Assembly: GCA_031273545.1 (NCBI GenBank)
Contig: JAISRQ010000011.1
Span: 1 to 6,813 of the forward strand
DNA: 6,813 nt
Reading direction: 5' to 3'
From: Holosporales bacterium
GTDB lineage: Bacteria; Pseudomonadota; Alphaproteobacteria; BNTO01
Shown here piece by piece: positions 1-6,050 of the stretch. The position numbers and the translations under genes were made by a program. A model generated the notes under the pieces. That model had not been told where the DNA came from. It saw only the letters and a program-made list of their open reading frames with translations, and did not search any database. Each line of letters begins with the position of its first letter. Position 1 is the first letter of the stretch.

Positions 1-590
1 AATTTATAGCACCTAGCAGCCTCTACAGGATTTTGCGCTATACCATATCCATTCTCTAAGCATATTCCATAATTGTATCGAGCCTCTGCGTATCCTTGAT
101 CTGCACCTAGTTTAAAATATTTAGCGGCCCCGTCAAAATTTACAGGCACGCCACGTCCTGTAGCCAAGATCAATCCGTATTCGTTTTGTGCGAGAACGTA
201 CCCATTATCTGCAGCTCGTTTAAAATATTCAGCAGCCTGTTCTAGATTTTGCGCTATACCACATCCCTGAGATAGGCACTGTCCGTAATTGTACTGTGCG
301 AGGACGTGCCCTTTACTTGCAGCTAATCTAAAGTAATTAGCCGCACTGGCGAGATCTTTTACTACGCCACGTCCTTCTTGAAAGCGGAGTCCATTGTTAT
401 AATCCAGGTCACCAGCAGCTGTTGCATCAATGGACACGTTTAGAAGGCCGAACAAACAACATGGAAGAGCCATATACCTACTTCCCAAAAGATTGCGCAC
501 TTTTGAGCGGAACAAACGCCTGCAAGTATTCGATTTCTTGCCCGAAACCGTTGAGGCCTCTGGTATGTGTTTAGTCTTACAATAATCCAT
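1..590 (-). CDS. Exported Sel1-repeat (TPR-like) protein, 3' end outside window
   Basis: This is the first 196 codons; the stop lies beyond the left edge. Four Sel1-like repeats of 36 residues are visible, at about residues 61-96, 97-132, 133-168 and 169 to the edge. Each has the pattern A-x-Y-x-x-G-x-x-x-x-x-G-x-G-(V/I), then AAxYFK and an Ala-Ala/Gly helix end (for example GRGVVKD, CGIAQN, GRGVPVN and YGIAQN). Sel1 repeats are known to form alpha-helical solenoids that bind other proteins; the partner here cannot be told. A hydrophobic stretch at residues 40-56 (MALPCCLFGLLNVSIDA) after a very basic segment (residues 18-38) suggests export to the periplasm or beyond. The start at 590 is preceded by GGAG with a 9-nt gap. 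An alternative start at 473, preceded by GGGAAGTAGG, would put the hydrophobic segment right at the N-terminus as a more normal signal peptide, so the true start is uncertain. The family call is secure; the function is unknown. Confidence 0.85.
   Translation of the reverse strand, partial: MDYCKTKHIPEASTVSGKKSNTCRRLFRSKVRNLLGSRYMALPCCLFGLLNVSIDATAAGDLDYNNGLRFQEGRGVVKDLASAANYFRLAASKGHVLAQYNYGQCLSQGCGIAQNLEQAAEYFKRAADNGYVLAQNEYGLILATGRGVPVNFDGAAKYFKLGADQGYAEARYNYGICLENGYGIAQNPVEAARCYK
29..266 (-). repeat. 216-bp spaced direct repeats inside the Sel1 array
   Basis: The 22-bp blocks at 29-50 and 245-266 differ at only one base and lie exactly 216 bp apart, which is two 36-codon Sel1 units. The blocks encode the turn (Y/C)GIAQN. 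The intervening unit (GRGVPVN) and the first unit (GRGVVKD) resemble each other more than their neighbours. This A-B-A-B pattern suggests that the array grew by duplication of a two-repeat block. Confidence 0.6.
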
Positions 591-629
591 AAAGAACGAC
601 TCCGCTGTAAATAATCATTACCTATATTA

Positions 630-659
630 AGTATAGATGGAGTCTTGATGAATAATCAA
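630..659 (-). promoter_or_regulatory. Sigma-70-like promoter for the Sel1-repeat gene
   Basis: Reading the minus strand, a -35 element TTGATT (659-654) and a -10 element TATACT (635-630) are separated by 18 bp. Transcription would start near 623, giving a leader of about 33 nt before the start codon at 590. In-frame stops (TAA and TGA, at about 619-614) lie just upstream of that start. The promoter sits in the 212-bp gap after the addB stop, so the Sel1 gene can be transcribed on its own, although it is on the same strand and downstream of addB. I see no hairpin terminator in this gap. Confidence 0.5.
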
Positions 660-802
660 TACTATATGAATTCTTCGCGAATATATGAAGAGGAGGCTAC
701 CCCTGAATCAATTTTGGGATATGTAAATCCGTACAATAGCGGGAAAACAAAATGCACGGCAACCTTTCAGCCATTAAACGAGCAAAGCACCAAACAACTC
801 CA

Positions 803-3691
803 TCAGAGACGTGAGCAATTCCCACGCGAGGAGGGACGGGCAAAAACAAAGGATTCGTCTGCGTAATTAGTTAAAATACTGCGCACCTTGTTATCCACCG
901 TAGCCATAAGCTCCTGCGAGACTGGCATGGTCAAAGTATGCGCTCGGCCGGGCTCTCGCGTTAATTGGACTACCTCTATTTCAATATTTGGGGACGAATC
1001 AAACAACATCCTCGCCTTTAAGGGGAGTTGTAGCGAGCTTAAATTTTTTATAGAGGACTCACTTGGAAGGGTTCCGATTTTGTAATCGACGATCCGAATG
1101 CAAGGATAACCTTGTGCTCCATCACGAACATTAGGCCCCGGTGCTCCACAATCATTAGACTTCCCATGTGCTTCATCGCAATTAGGCCCTTGCGCGCCAC
1201 CACGAACATGAGGGGCCATCCCCGCTTCCCCCTCTAGGACGCACGTTGGCGAGCCTGGAAACTCAAAGTCGACGCGGTCCGCAATGCCATATATAGTGAA
1301 GGACATATCCTGTATGGGGACTGTCATTTTGAGTTTATGTTTGCTCGAAATCTTCAATAACGTTCTACGCTCTTTTAACAAATATTCGTAAATATCATCT
1401 AAAGCGGGGCGCAATTTTTGTAAGAAATTAAACGCCTGCGCAGGGGAAACAAGGGGACAGCTGGCGTACCACTGCTTCGCAAAATCTGGCAATGAAATAT
1501 CCTTTTCAAATGCGCCATCAGAAAAATATTGATGCAGGAGCTCATTTGCGAATACATCAAGGTCCCGATAATCAGACACTTTAGGCTTTGGATATACCTT
1601 CAATATCCTCCTAACGTAGAACGCGTACGGATCATCCAGAAGGAGCTGCAAGTCAAAAATGGACAGGGCACGAGGGCGAGCGCTAACAGGCACATACGCC
1701 GATGTCTCCGATGAGTGCGAGCCGAAAATGGAAGAAGAGACAGCCGAAGGCACCGTTTGAACCGAGTACACGTTTTTAGCTGAAGGTACCGTTTGAGTTG
1801 AAAAAACACTAGCGGAAGTTGGCTGCATCCCCATCAGGAAGCGGTGTGCATTCCCTCCTACTGTTCGCGTAATATACAAGCGCTCATTTTGCCCTGCGAA
1901 ATTGCAGTCATCGCCACCACCCACTAAATTTCTGCTTTTTCCCACTAATTTGCCATTTTTCCCTGCTAATTTGCCATTTTTCCCTGCAAAATTGCGCAAA
2001 ATGTACTCAAAAATCGCTTCCTCCAAAGGAGAATCGTACATCCCATAAAAACCCTTGGTCAGCATAGGCGGAGCCTTCGTTTCAGCAAACCACATTCCCT
2101 CATTCATGCACGGCAAAAATGCAACATCATATTCATAGGCAAGGGCGGACCGAGGGTGAATAAACGCAACGAAATTATGGTCATTCGTGCCAACAGACCC
2201 AAGAGGCGGCACTAACTCATGATCCCCCGCGTGGACGAATCCAGGGGACAACGCCGATTCTGGATCAGGCTGCGGAATAATATACATGCCAATAATTTCG
2301 CTAATTAATAAGTAATATTCTTCCGAACTAATTAAACGATCACCAACACATATGTTATTCGTATCTATAGCGTCACCATCCTCCATAAGAATATGCGCGG
2401 ACTTACGAACCGTTGCAAAAAAATCATTCAGTATTTTTTTTTCGTGTTCGCCCTCATTTTGCAGGGACTGCTCGTGGCGACGTAAAAATTCCGATAAAGG
2501 TAATAAAAGTTCGGCGCCTTCAGTTTTTTGTTCGACTTGTGACCCTGCTCCCTGGTTTGGCTGATCAGCTCCTTCATCTAGATTGTCATCACTTTCGCTT
2601 TGTTGACCACCCTCGCTTGACTGGATACTTCCTTCATTCTGCTGGTCAGTTCCTTCGTTTTGTTGACATATCAATTCATTTATTTTCGTTCTATCACAAA
2701 CCCTTCCGCCAAGCGTCGTTTGCTCCAAGGAGATTGGGCCCACACGATACGCAACATCCAGCACAGTCAGCTCAGCCTTTATTTTTTGAACAATCCCTGC
2801 GTTATCACTAATTACGGCAATGCGCGCATGCGGAGTGGAGTCGCGAATCTCTTTGATCTTGTGGGCGACCCAATAAGCCTCCTGAGCAGAAGACTTGAAT
2901 TCGAGGAATGAGTTTTGCTTTTGCAACGATGCCTCTCCTTCCCTATCAGCGACAACTGCTTCATCGCATGCATATAGCTCGCCATCCGTCCAATCTGCAA
3001 CTACCTTTCCGTTACGTGCCCCCCCAAAAACCTCGCGCACACAATCCAACAGCGGGAAGGACACATTAGAAAATACATCCAAAAATAAAAAAGATACATC
3101 CGGTTTTTGCGCCAAAAAACTCTCAATGCATGACCGCAAGTAGAGTGGATCACATGCTTCGTCTGCGTCCTTTAATATTTTTATATATTTTTTTACGTTG
3201 TCCCCTTCAATTGTACCGTCACAAAAACTAGAATATCCTTCAAGAGAATAACCGAATTGCGCACAAAATCTGTGCGTATAAAGGAAATGTTTTGTTAAAT
3301 TAATAGCAGCAGTTGTATCGCAAGTAGTACTTATGTTCGAATAAACATGCAAAAACTTCTCCATGTTTGCATCACAATTATTGCCTTTATCAACAATGCA
3401 AACCTCATCTGGCCTAATATACGGGGGCCCTAAAAGTTGCGGATCAGAAACCGAAGGACAGCAAGCGTTTATTTCCTTTAAAAATCCGTAATCTTTTGGA
3501 CGACGAGTATAACGCAACCACCTGCTCAAAGGAAACACCTGAAAGACCTTTCGCGCTCCTCCAATAGACTCATTTAACTGTGCACGAAAAATATATGCAT
3601 CAACTTCATCAGGTAAAATAACAACATTATTAATTTCCCCTGAAGACTTGTGTCGCATATGTATAACGACTTTATCAATAATGTTCTGCAT
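803..3691 (-). CDS. addB: AddB-like double-strand break repair nuclease/helicase subunit
   Basis: This 962-residue protein resembles alphaproteobacterial AddB, the partner of AddA in the helicase-nuclease that processes DNA ends for RecA. Visible landmarks, in order: an N-terminal VVILPDE segment where the family has a degenerate Walker-type strand (no GxGKT is present); RIAVISDNAG (about 290-299); YRVGPISLEQT (about 315-325), like the family's G-x-P-L segment; DVAFLPCMNEGMWF (522-535), matching the family's LNEG-x-W motif; LSIFDLQLLLDDPYAFYVRRIL (676-697), a strong family signature at the nuclease domain start; ELLHQYF with His720; GIADRVD (Asp805, Asp808); IVDYKIG (Asp869, Lys871); and QLPLKA (Gln888). 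The PD-(D/E)XK active site therefore looks intact. Four repeat-rich insertions interrupt the fold. The start at 3691 is chosen because AGGTG lies 7 nt upstream and residues from there fit the family; a GTG at 3754 would add 21 residues with a poorer ribosome site. AddA is not in the window. AddB is the best call; a related RecB-family exonuclease is the alternative. Confidence 0.78.
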   Translation of the reverse strand: MQNIIDKVVIHMRHKSSGEINNVVILPDEVDAYIFRAQLNESIGGARKVFQVFPLSRWLRYTRRPKDYGFLKEINACCPSVSDPQLLGPPYIRPDEVCIVDKGNNCDANMEKFLHVYSNISTTCDTTAAINLTKHFLYTHRFCAQFGYSLEGYSSFCDGTIEGDNVKKYIKILKDADEACDPLYLRSCIESFLAQKPDVSFLFLDVFSNVSFPLLDCVREVFGGARNGKVVADWTDGELYACDEAVVADREGEASLQKQNSFLEFKSSAQEAYWVAHKIKEIRDSTPHARIAVISDNAGIVQKIKAELTVLDVAYRVGPISLEQTTLGGRVCDRTKINELICQQNEGTDQQNEGSIQSSEGGQQSESDDNLDEGADQPNQGAGSQVEQKTEGAELLLPLSEFLRRHEQSLQNEGEHEKKILNDFFATVRKSAHILMEDGDAIDTNNICVGDRLISSEEYYLLISEIIGMYIIPQPDPESALSPGFVHAGDHELVPPLGSVGTNDHNFVAFIHPRSALAYEYDVAFLPCMNEGMWFAETKAPPMLTKGFYGMYDSPLEEAIFEYILRNFAGKNGKLAGKNGKLVGKSRNLVGGGDDCNFAGQNERLYITRTVGGNAHRFLMGMQPTSASVFSTQTVPSAKNVYSVQTVPSAVSSSIFGSHSSETSAYVPVSARPRALSIFDLQLLLDDPYAFYVRRILKVYPKPKVSDYRDLDVFANELLHQYFSDGAFEKDISLPDFAKQWYASCPLVSPAQAFNFLQKLRPALDDIYEYLLKERRTLLKISSKHKLKMTVPIQDMSFTIYGIADRVDFEFPGSPTCVLEGEAGMAPHVRGGAQGPNCDEAHGKSNDCGAPGPNVRDGAQGYPCIRIVDYKIGTLPSESSIKNLSSLQLPLKARMLFDSSPNIEIEVVQLTREPGRAHTLTMPVSQELMATVDNKVRSILTNYADESFVFARPSSRGNCSRL
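1100..1210 (-). repeat. Degenerate repeats inserted in the AddB nuclease domain
   Basis: This encodes residues 828-864 of the AddB-like protein, between GIADRVD and IVDYKIG. The peptides HVRGGAQGPNC and NVRDGAQGYPC share 8 of 11 positions and lie 26 residues apart, with a further GAPGPN copy between them. The segment is rich in Gly, Pro, Asn, Asp and Cys and looks like a disordered loop that separates two parts of the nuclease active site without breaking the frame. Confidence 0.6.
1733..1804 (-). repeat. Two copies of a 36-bp (12-residue) repeat in addB
   Basis: Residues 630-641 (FSTQTVPSAKNV) and 642-653 (YSVQTVPSAVSS) are successive 12-residue units sharing the core QTVPSA. At DNA level the shared core GC(C/T)GAAGG(C/T)ACCGTTTGA on the plus strand differs at only two bases, both silent, so the copies look diverged by synonymous change. 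The repeat lies just before the nuclease domain signature, in a Ser/Thr/Val-rich linker. Confidence 0.7.
1907..1990 (-). repeat. Four 21-bp (7-residue) tandem repeats in addB
   Basis: Residues 568-595 read as successive heptads FAGKNGK, LAGKNGK, LVGKSRN and LVGGGDD, followed by a further similar piece, FAGQNER. On the plus strand the units share CTAATTTGCCATTTTTCCC with few changes. The basic, Gly/Asn/Lys-rich insert follows the helix EEAIFEYILRN and adds roughly 30 residues to the usual fold. Confidence 0.75.
2540..2665 (-). repeat. Six 21-bp (7-residue) degenerate repeats in addB
   Basis: Residues 343-384 read as heptads QQNEGTD, QQNEGSI, QSSEGGQ, QSESDDN, LDEGADQ and PNQGAGS. The first two are nearly identical and the rest progressively diverged. 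On the plus strand the marker is CCTTC(A/G)TT with a 21-bp period. The insert is acidic, Gln/Glu/Gly-rich and likely disordered. It lies between the helicase-like N-terminal half and the segment leading to the LNEG motif. A further copy-like piece (LQNEGE) occurs at about residues 410-415, outside the array. Confidence 0.7.
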
Positions 3692-3698
3692 ACTTACA

Positions 3699-3703
3699 CA
3701 CCT
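3699..3703 (-). promoter_or_regulatory. Ribosome binding site that fixes the addB start
   Basis: AGGTG on the minus strand ends 7 nt before the ATG at 3691, matching the core anti-Shine-Dalgarno complement. Neither the GTG at 3754 nor the ATG at 3730 has as good a site, which is why the 962-residue reading is preferred. Confidence 0.6.
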
Positions 3704-3952
3704 AAATAAATTTTGACTTATTGAATACATATGCAATATTTGCTTCCCCAGCACACCCCACTACAACAAAAGGCAGTGGACTTTATAACTAAACAAAACG
3801 CACATAAGTATTCGGTTTCTGTTCAGCAATCTTTGTGACTCCCGGAATAACTCATATTTCACAATAAAAAATGTGGATCATCAGAAGAAATTAAAGACGC
3901 ATCCAGGTCACACTCTACCAACATAAATATAAAAAAACAATTATTTTTGCCT

Positions 3953-3981
3953 TTAATAACCTGTTATTTTTTTGTTACTAT
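3953..3981 (+). promoter_or_regulatory. Probable extended -10 promoter of the tolC-family gene
   Basis: A -35-like TTAATA (3953-3958) is followed after 17 bp by TACTAT (3976-3981). A TG one base before it (3973-3974) makes an extended -10 element, TGtTACTAT. Transcription would start near 3988 and give a leader of about 48 nt. Each hexamer matches the consensus at four of six positions, so the call rests mainly on spacing and the TG. Confidence 0.4.
3955..3968. promoter_or_regulatory. Inverted repeat over the tolC -35 region (possible operator)
   Basis: AATAAC-CT-GTTATT is a perfect 6-bp inverted repeat with a 2-bp centre, and it overlaps the proposed -35 element. The location suits a repressor or activator site. 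A following T-run might suggest a weak hairpin, but no plus-strand transcript is expected upstream to be ended. In AT-rich DNA such a dyad can arise by chance. Confidence 0.3.
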
Positions 3982-3998
3982 TAACCAGGTCTTTAGGA

Positions 3999-4017
3999 GT
4001 ACCGTTATCAACGGCAC
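3999..4017 (+). promoter_or_regulatory. Short hairpin in the tolC leader
   Basis: CCGTT-atc-AACGG (4002-4014) can pair as 5 bp with a 3-nt loop. G-T and A-C pairs extend it at the edges (3999-4000 with 4016-4017), with an A/C mismatch between. It lies 9 nt before the AGG ribosome site at 4027-4029. It could affect translation or mRNA stability, or be a DNA operator. Confidence 0.35.
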
Positions 4018-4035
4018 CAGATAAGTAGGTATGAT

Positions 4036-5826
4036 ATGTATAAATTTTGGTTTAATAGCATTGCACTTTCTGTGATACTGACGCAGTGTGCGCTCGCAAC
4101 GGAGGATGATACATCCAATGATGTCGCAAATAAACAAGGACGCTCGGATAAAAGCAACATGGATTCCGATGACCGAGTTAACAAGTTGGTAGAAACCATA
4201 GCAACCGCATCTCAAGAAGGCATTATAAAAGACAAAACTAACGGAAGTATTGAAATATATAAAGTCATTATGGCCCGAACAATAGAGGGCAGCAAAGACT
4301 TGAGAATGTTGCGAAGCGAAGTAATAAAAGGCCTAGGGGAAGGACGTACTGCAAGGGGCGAATTCCTTCCTGACCTAAAGCTTACAAGCTCCCTATCTCG
4401 AGGTTTTTCAGAATCGTCTTCCGTAGTGAAGGATGATAAAGGCGCGTACATTGACGCTGATACCATGGACAGCCGCAAAGTCAGTAGCAGCGGCCCCGGC
4501 GTGGGCTTCTCCCTATCGCAAAACATTTTCAACGGAGGAGCATCTTTAGCCGCCGTCAGGAAGGCCAGTTTCGATTCAAGAGCCGCATACGCAAAATACA
4601 AGGCGACCGAAGGCGAAGCCGTAGAAAAAATGTTTAAGCTCGCATTCAATGTGATTACATGCCGTTTAATGATCCGTTACAGGGAGATAAGTAAAACTGT
4701 ATATAAAGAGATATTAAAGTGCGAATTGGAAAAATTGAACGTTGGCGAAGTGGACAGGTCCGAAGTCGCATTAGCAGAAGGACGAGTCGCCAAGTGTGAA
4801 GCGGAGCTGGCCTTTTTAAAAGCTCGTCTTTGTGGCTATGAAGGTGATCTTTCCCGTTGGGTAGGACTCAAAGCAGAAGACCTTCCGCTATCGTTCCCTG
4901 ACTTTGTGAGATTCTTTCCGAATGATGTGCGTGAACTTATTAACATAGCAGAGAGAGAAAACAGCAAATTACAAGCTGGACACTTCGATATGTTGGCAAG
5001 CAAGGCTGCGATTAGCCGTGCAAATGCAGGGTATCTTCCAAAGCTAGACCTGTCAATTGGAGGAGAAGCAAAAGGTTCCTGGGATAAGGTGCGCGCCAAA
5101 AAGAACCTTGATAGCTGGCACGCTACAGATCAAGGTAAAGATTCCACTACGGGATCAAGAGGCGCATCTGTGAATTTAACGCTTACTGTGCCAATTGATA
5201 TAAAAGGAGGCGTTGCCGTGAATACTGGGGGGGCACGTCAAGATTACATTAAAATAAAAATTGATAATGAGAAAGCTTACAGCGACCTAAAGTCGGATAT
5301 AGAGACCACGTATGATCATGTGACGTACCATAAGAATGCTGTTAGTGCACATAAACGTCACGTAAAAGCCTGTGAAATCCAGCTACAAGCGTCGTTGCAG
5401 GAGTTGGCCGTTGGCGCGAAGGTTTATACGCAGGTGCTAAAAGCGCAGTCCGATGTGTTGGATGCTCAGAAAGATTACGTGCAAGCGTTACAGACTTATG
5501 CAGAGACGGGGCTACATATGCTGCTTATAATAGGGCGCCTAAATCCGCAAACACTTGGAGTGAGCACGTTAGACTTTAACCACAAAAAAACGTACGACGA
5601 CAAGGCTGTTACGGCTGATCTGAACTTCGACGATGTGTATGACGAGTATGAGCGCTGTGCAAAGGAGTCAGAGGAAGAAGAGGCAGCGGCAGTCGTGAAA
5701 GAGGCTGCGCCCGTGAAGACGGTACAGGTGAAGAATGAAGTAAAGACCCAGAAAGATGCTAGTGCGCCAGTGGTAGAAGGAACGAAGATTTTCCCTGCAA
5801 AGGTTGAGATGAGACCGATTTTGTAG
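4036..5826 (+). CDS. tolC: TolC-family outer membrane efflux/type I secretion protein
   Basis: This 596-residue protein has the features of a TolC-type trimeric channel, which joins an inner membrane pump and adaptor to the outside for protein secretion or drug efflux. Residues 1-21 (ending in ALA) form a signal peptide. Two homologous halves follow. In the first, a helix with GEFLPDLKL precedes the barrel strand segment GVGFSLSQNIFNGG (155-168) and a long helix containing LNVGEVDRSEVALAEGRVA (234-252). In the second, AGYLPKLDLSIGG (331-343) precedes LTLTVPIDIKGG (381-392) and LAVGAKVYTQVLKAQSDVLD (457-476). The family usually has an aromatic before the second Gly-Gly; here PIDIKGG is atypical. 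Extras are an acidic linker after the signal peptide, a charged tail of about 90 residues (507-596, including EEEEAAAVVKEAA), and six mature cysteines, unusual for an outer membrane protein. AGG lies 6 nt before the ATG, and no other in-frame start exists before a stop at 3994. No adaptor or pump gene is adjacent. Confidence 0.88.
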   Translation: MYKFWFNSIALSVILTQCALATEDDTSNDVANKQGRSDKSNMDSDDRVNKLVETIATASQEGIIKDKTNGSIEIYKVIMARTIEGSKDLRMLRSEVIKGLGEGRTARGEFLPDLKLTSSLSRGFSESSSVVKDDKGAYIDADTMDSRKVSSSGPGVGFSLSQNIFNGGASLAAVRKASFDSRAAYAKYKATEGEAVEKMFKLAFNVITCRLMIRYREISKTVYKEILKCELEKLNVGEVDRSEVALAEGRVAKCEAELAFLKARLCGYEGDLSRWVGLKAEDLPLSFPDFVRFFPNDVRELINIAERENSKLQAGHFDMLASKAAISRANAGYLPKLDLSIGGEAKGSWDKVRAKKNLDSWHATDQGKDSTTGSRGASVNLTLTVPIDIKGGVAVNTGGARQDYIKIKIDNEKAYSDLKSDIETTYDHVTYHKNAVSAHKRHVKACEIQLQASLQELAVGAKVYTQVLKAQSDVLDAQKDYVQALQTYAETGLHMLLIIGRLNPQTLGVSTLDFNHKKTYDDKAVTADLNFDDVYDEYERCAKESEEEEAAAVVKEAAPVKTVQVKNEVKTQKDASAPVVEGTKIFPAKVEMRPIL

Positions 5827-5880
5827 AAGGGAATAAGAAGGAGATTCAACAAGTAGGGAAAGGAAGAAAAACACTGAATT

Positions 5881-5914
5881 TGCGGCAGCGAGTACATCCT
5901 GTCGCATTTTTTTT
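5881..5914 (+). terminator. Rho-independent terminator after the tolC-family gene
   Basis: TGCGGCAG (5881-5888) pairs with CTGTCGCA (5899-5906) over 8 bp with one G-T wobble, around a 10-nt loop, and is followed directly by eight T residues (5907-5914). It starts 54 bp after the tolC stop and should separate it from the downstream gene. Confidence 0.9.
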
Positions 5915-5947
5915 ATTTACACGATCATACAATAACCCATTATTTAC

Positions 5948-5963
5948 TAAGTATTAATACTTA
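5948..5963. promoter_or_regulatory. 16-bp perfect palindrome upstream of the unknown exported gene
   Basis: TAAGTATTAATACTTA is its own reverse complement over all 16 bases. It lies 34 bp after the terminator T-run and about 88 bp before the next start codon, a usual place for a dimeric regulator to bind. No regulator gene is visible in the window. Its AT-richness makes chance origin possible. Confidence 0.4.
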
Positions 5964-6035
5964 TGTGTCATTATGAAGATAGAGTAGATGTGTGACAACA
6001 TGATAAAAGTACGTTTTTTCAATTAACTATGTGTC

Positions 6036-6041
6036 TATAAT
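6036..6041 (+). promoter_or_regulatory. Consensus TATAAT -10-like element before the unknown gene
   Basis: The hexamer matches the -10 consensus exactly, but the -35 position (GTTTTT at 6013-6018) is weak. Transcription would begin near 6048, so the mRNA would lack the AAGGG ribosome site at 6042-6046 and be almost leaderless. Either the transcript is leaderless, initiation uses the later ATG at 6063, or the real promoter lies further upstream and this match is chance. Confidence 0.3.
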
Positions 6042-6050
6042 AAGGGTTTT

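Larger units (their letters stand above)
3692..4035. other. Divergent addB-tolC intergenic region
   Basis: This 344-bp AT-rich gap separates the start codons of addB (minus) and the TolC-family gene (plus). It holds the AGGTG ribosome site of addB, the probable extended -10 promoter of tolC, a 6-bp inverted repeat over that promoter and a short hairpin in the tolC leader. No open frame with a ribosome site and recognisable protein is visible. I cannot place a convincing addB promoter; TTGCTG and TATGTG, 17 bp apart on the minus strand upstream of position 3780, are only a weak candidate. Confidence 0.6.

Noticed and set aside
645..866. A 73-codon plus-strand open frame with GGAG 5 nt before its ATG at 648
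   Set aside because: It overlaps the antisense 3' end of addB, lies over the Sel1 promoter, has no clear promoter, and its hydrophilic peptide has no recognisable feature. It is probably chance, though a small gene cannot be excluded.
1880..2665. Plus-strand 21-bp periodic pattern considered as a CRISPR or iteron array
   Set aside because: The units are adjacent, without unique spacers, keep the addB frame and differ mostly as degenerate codons, so they are coding tandem repeats.
2413..2811. A 132-codon plus-strand open frame antisense to addB
   Set aside because: It lies wholly inside addB, its repetitive composition mirrors the addB repeat array, and it lacks a ribosome site. It is a shadow frame.
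4078..4100. Possible lipoprotein box at Cys18 of the TolC-family protein
   Set aside because: The sequence LTQC has Gln before the cysteine, which does not fit the usual lipobox, and ALA at residues 19-21 fits ordinary signal peptidase I cleavage.
5832..5850. AAGGAG just after the tolC stop, considered as the ribosome site of another gene
   Set aside because: No ATG, GTG or TTG with a following open frame lies at a suitable distance, and the terminator starts soon after.
5496..5897. A 133-codon minus-strand frame with hydrophobic Phe/Leu/Ser-rich peptide opposite the tolC 3' end
   Set aside because: The composition is the expected antisense image of the Glu/Lys-rich tolC tail, and it begins within the tolC terminator hairpin.
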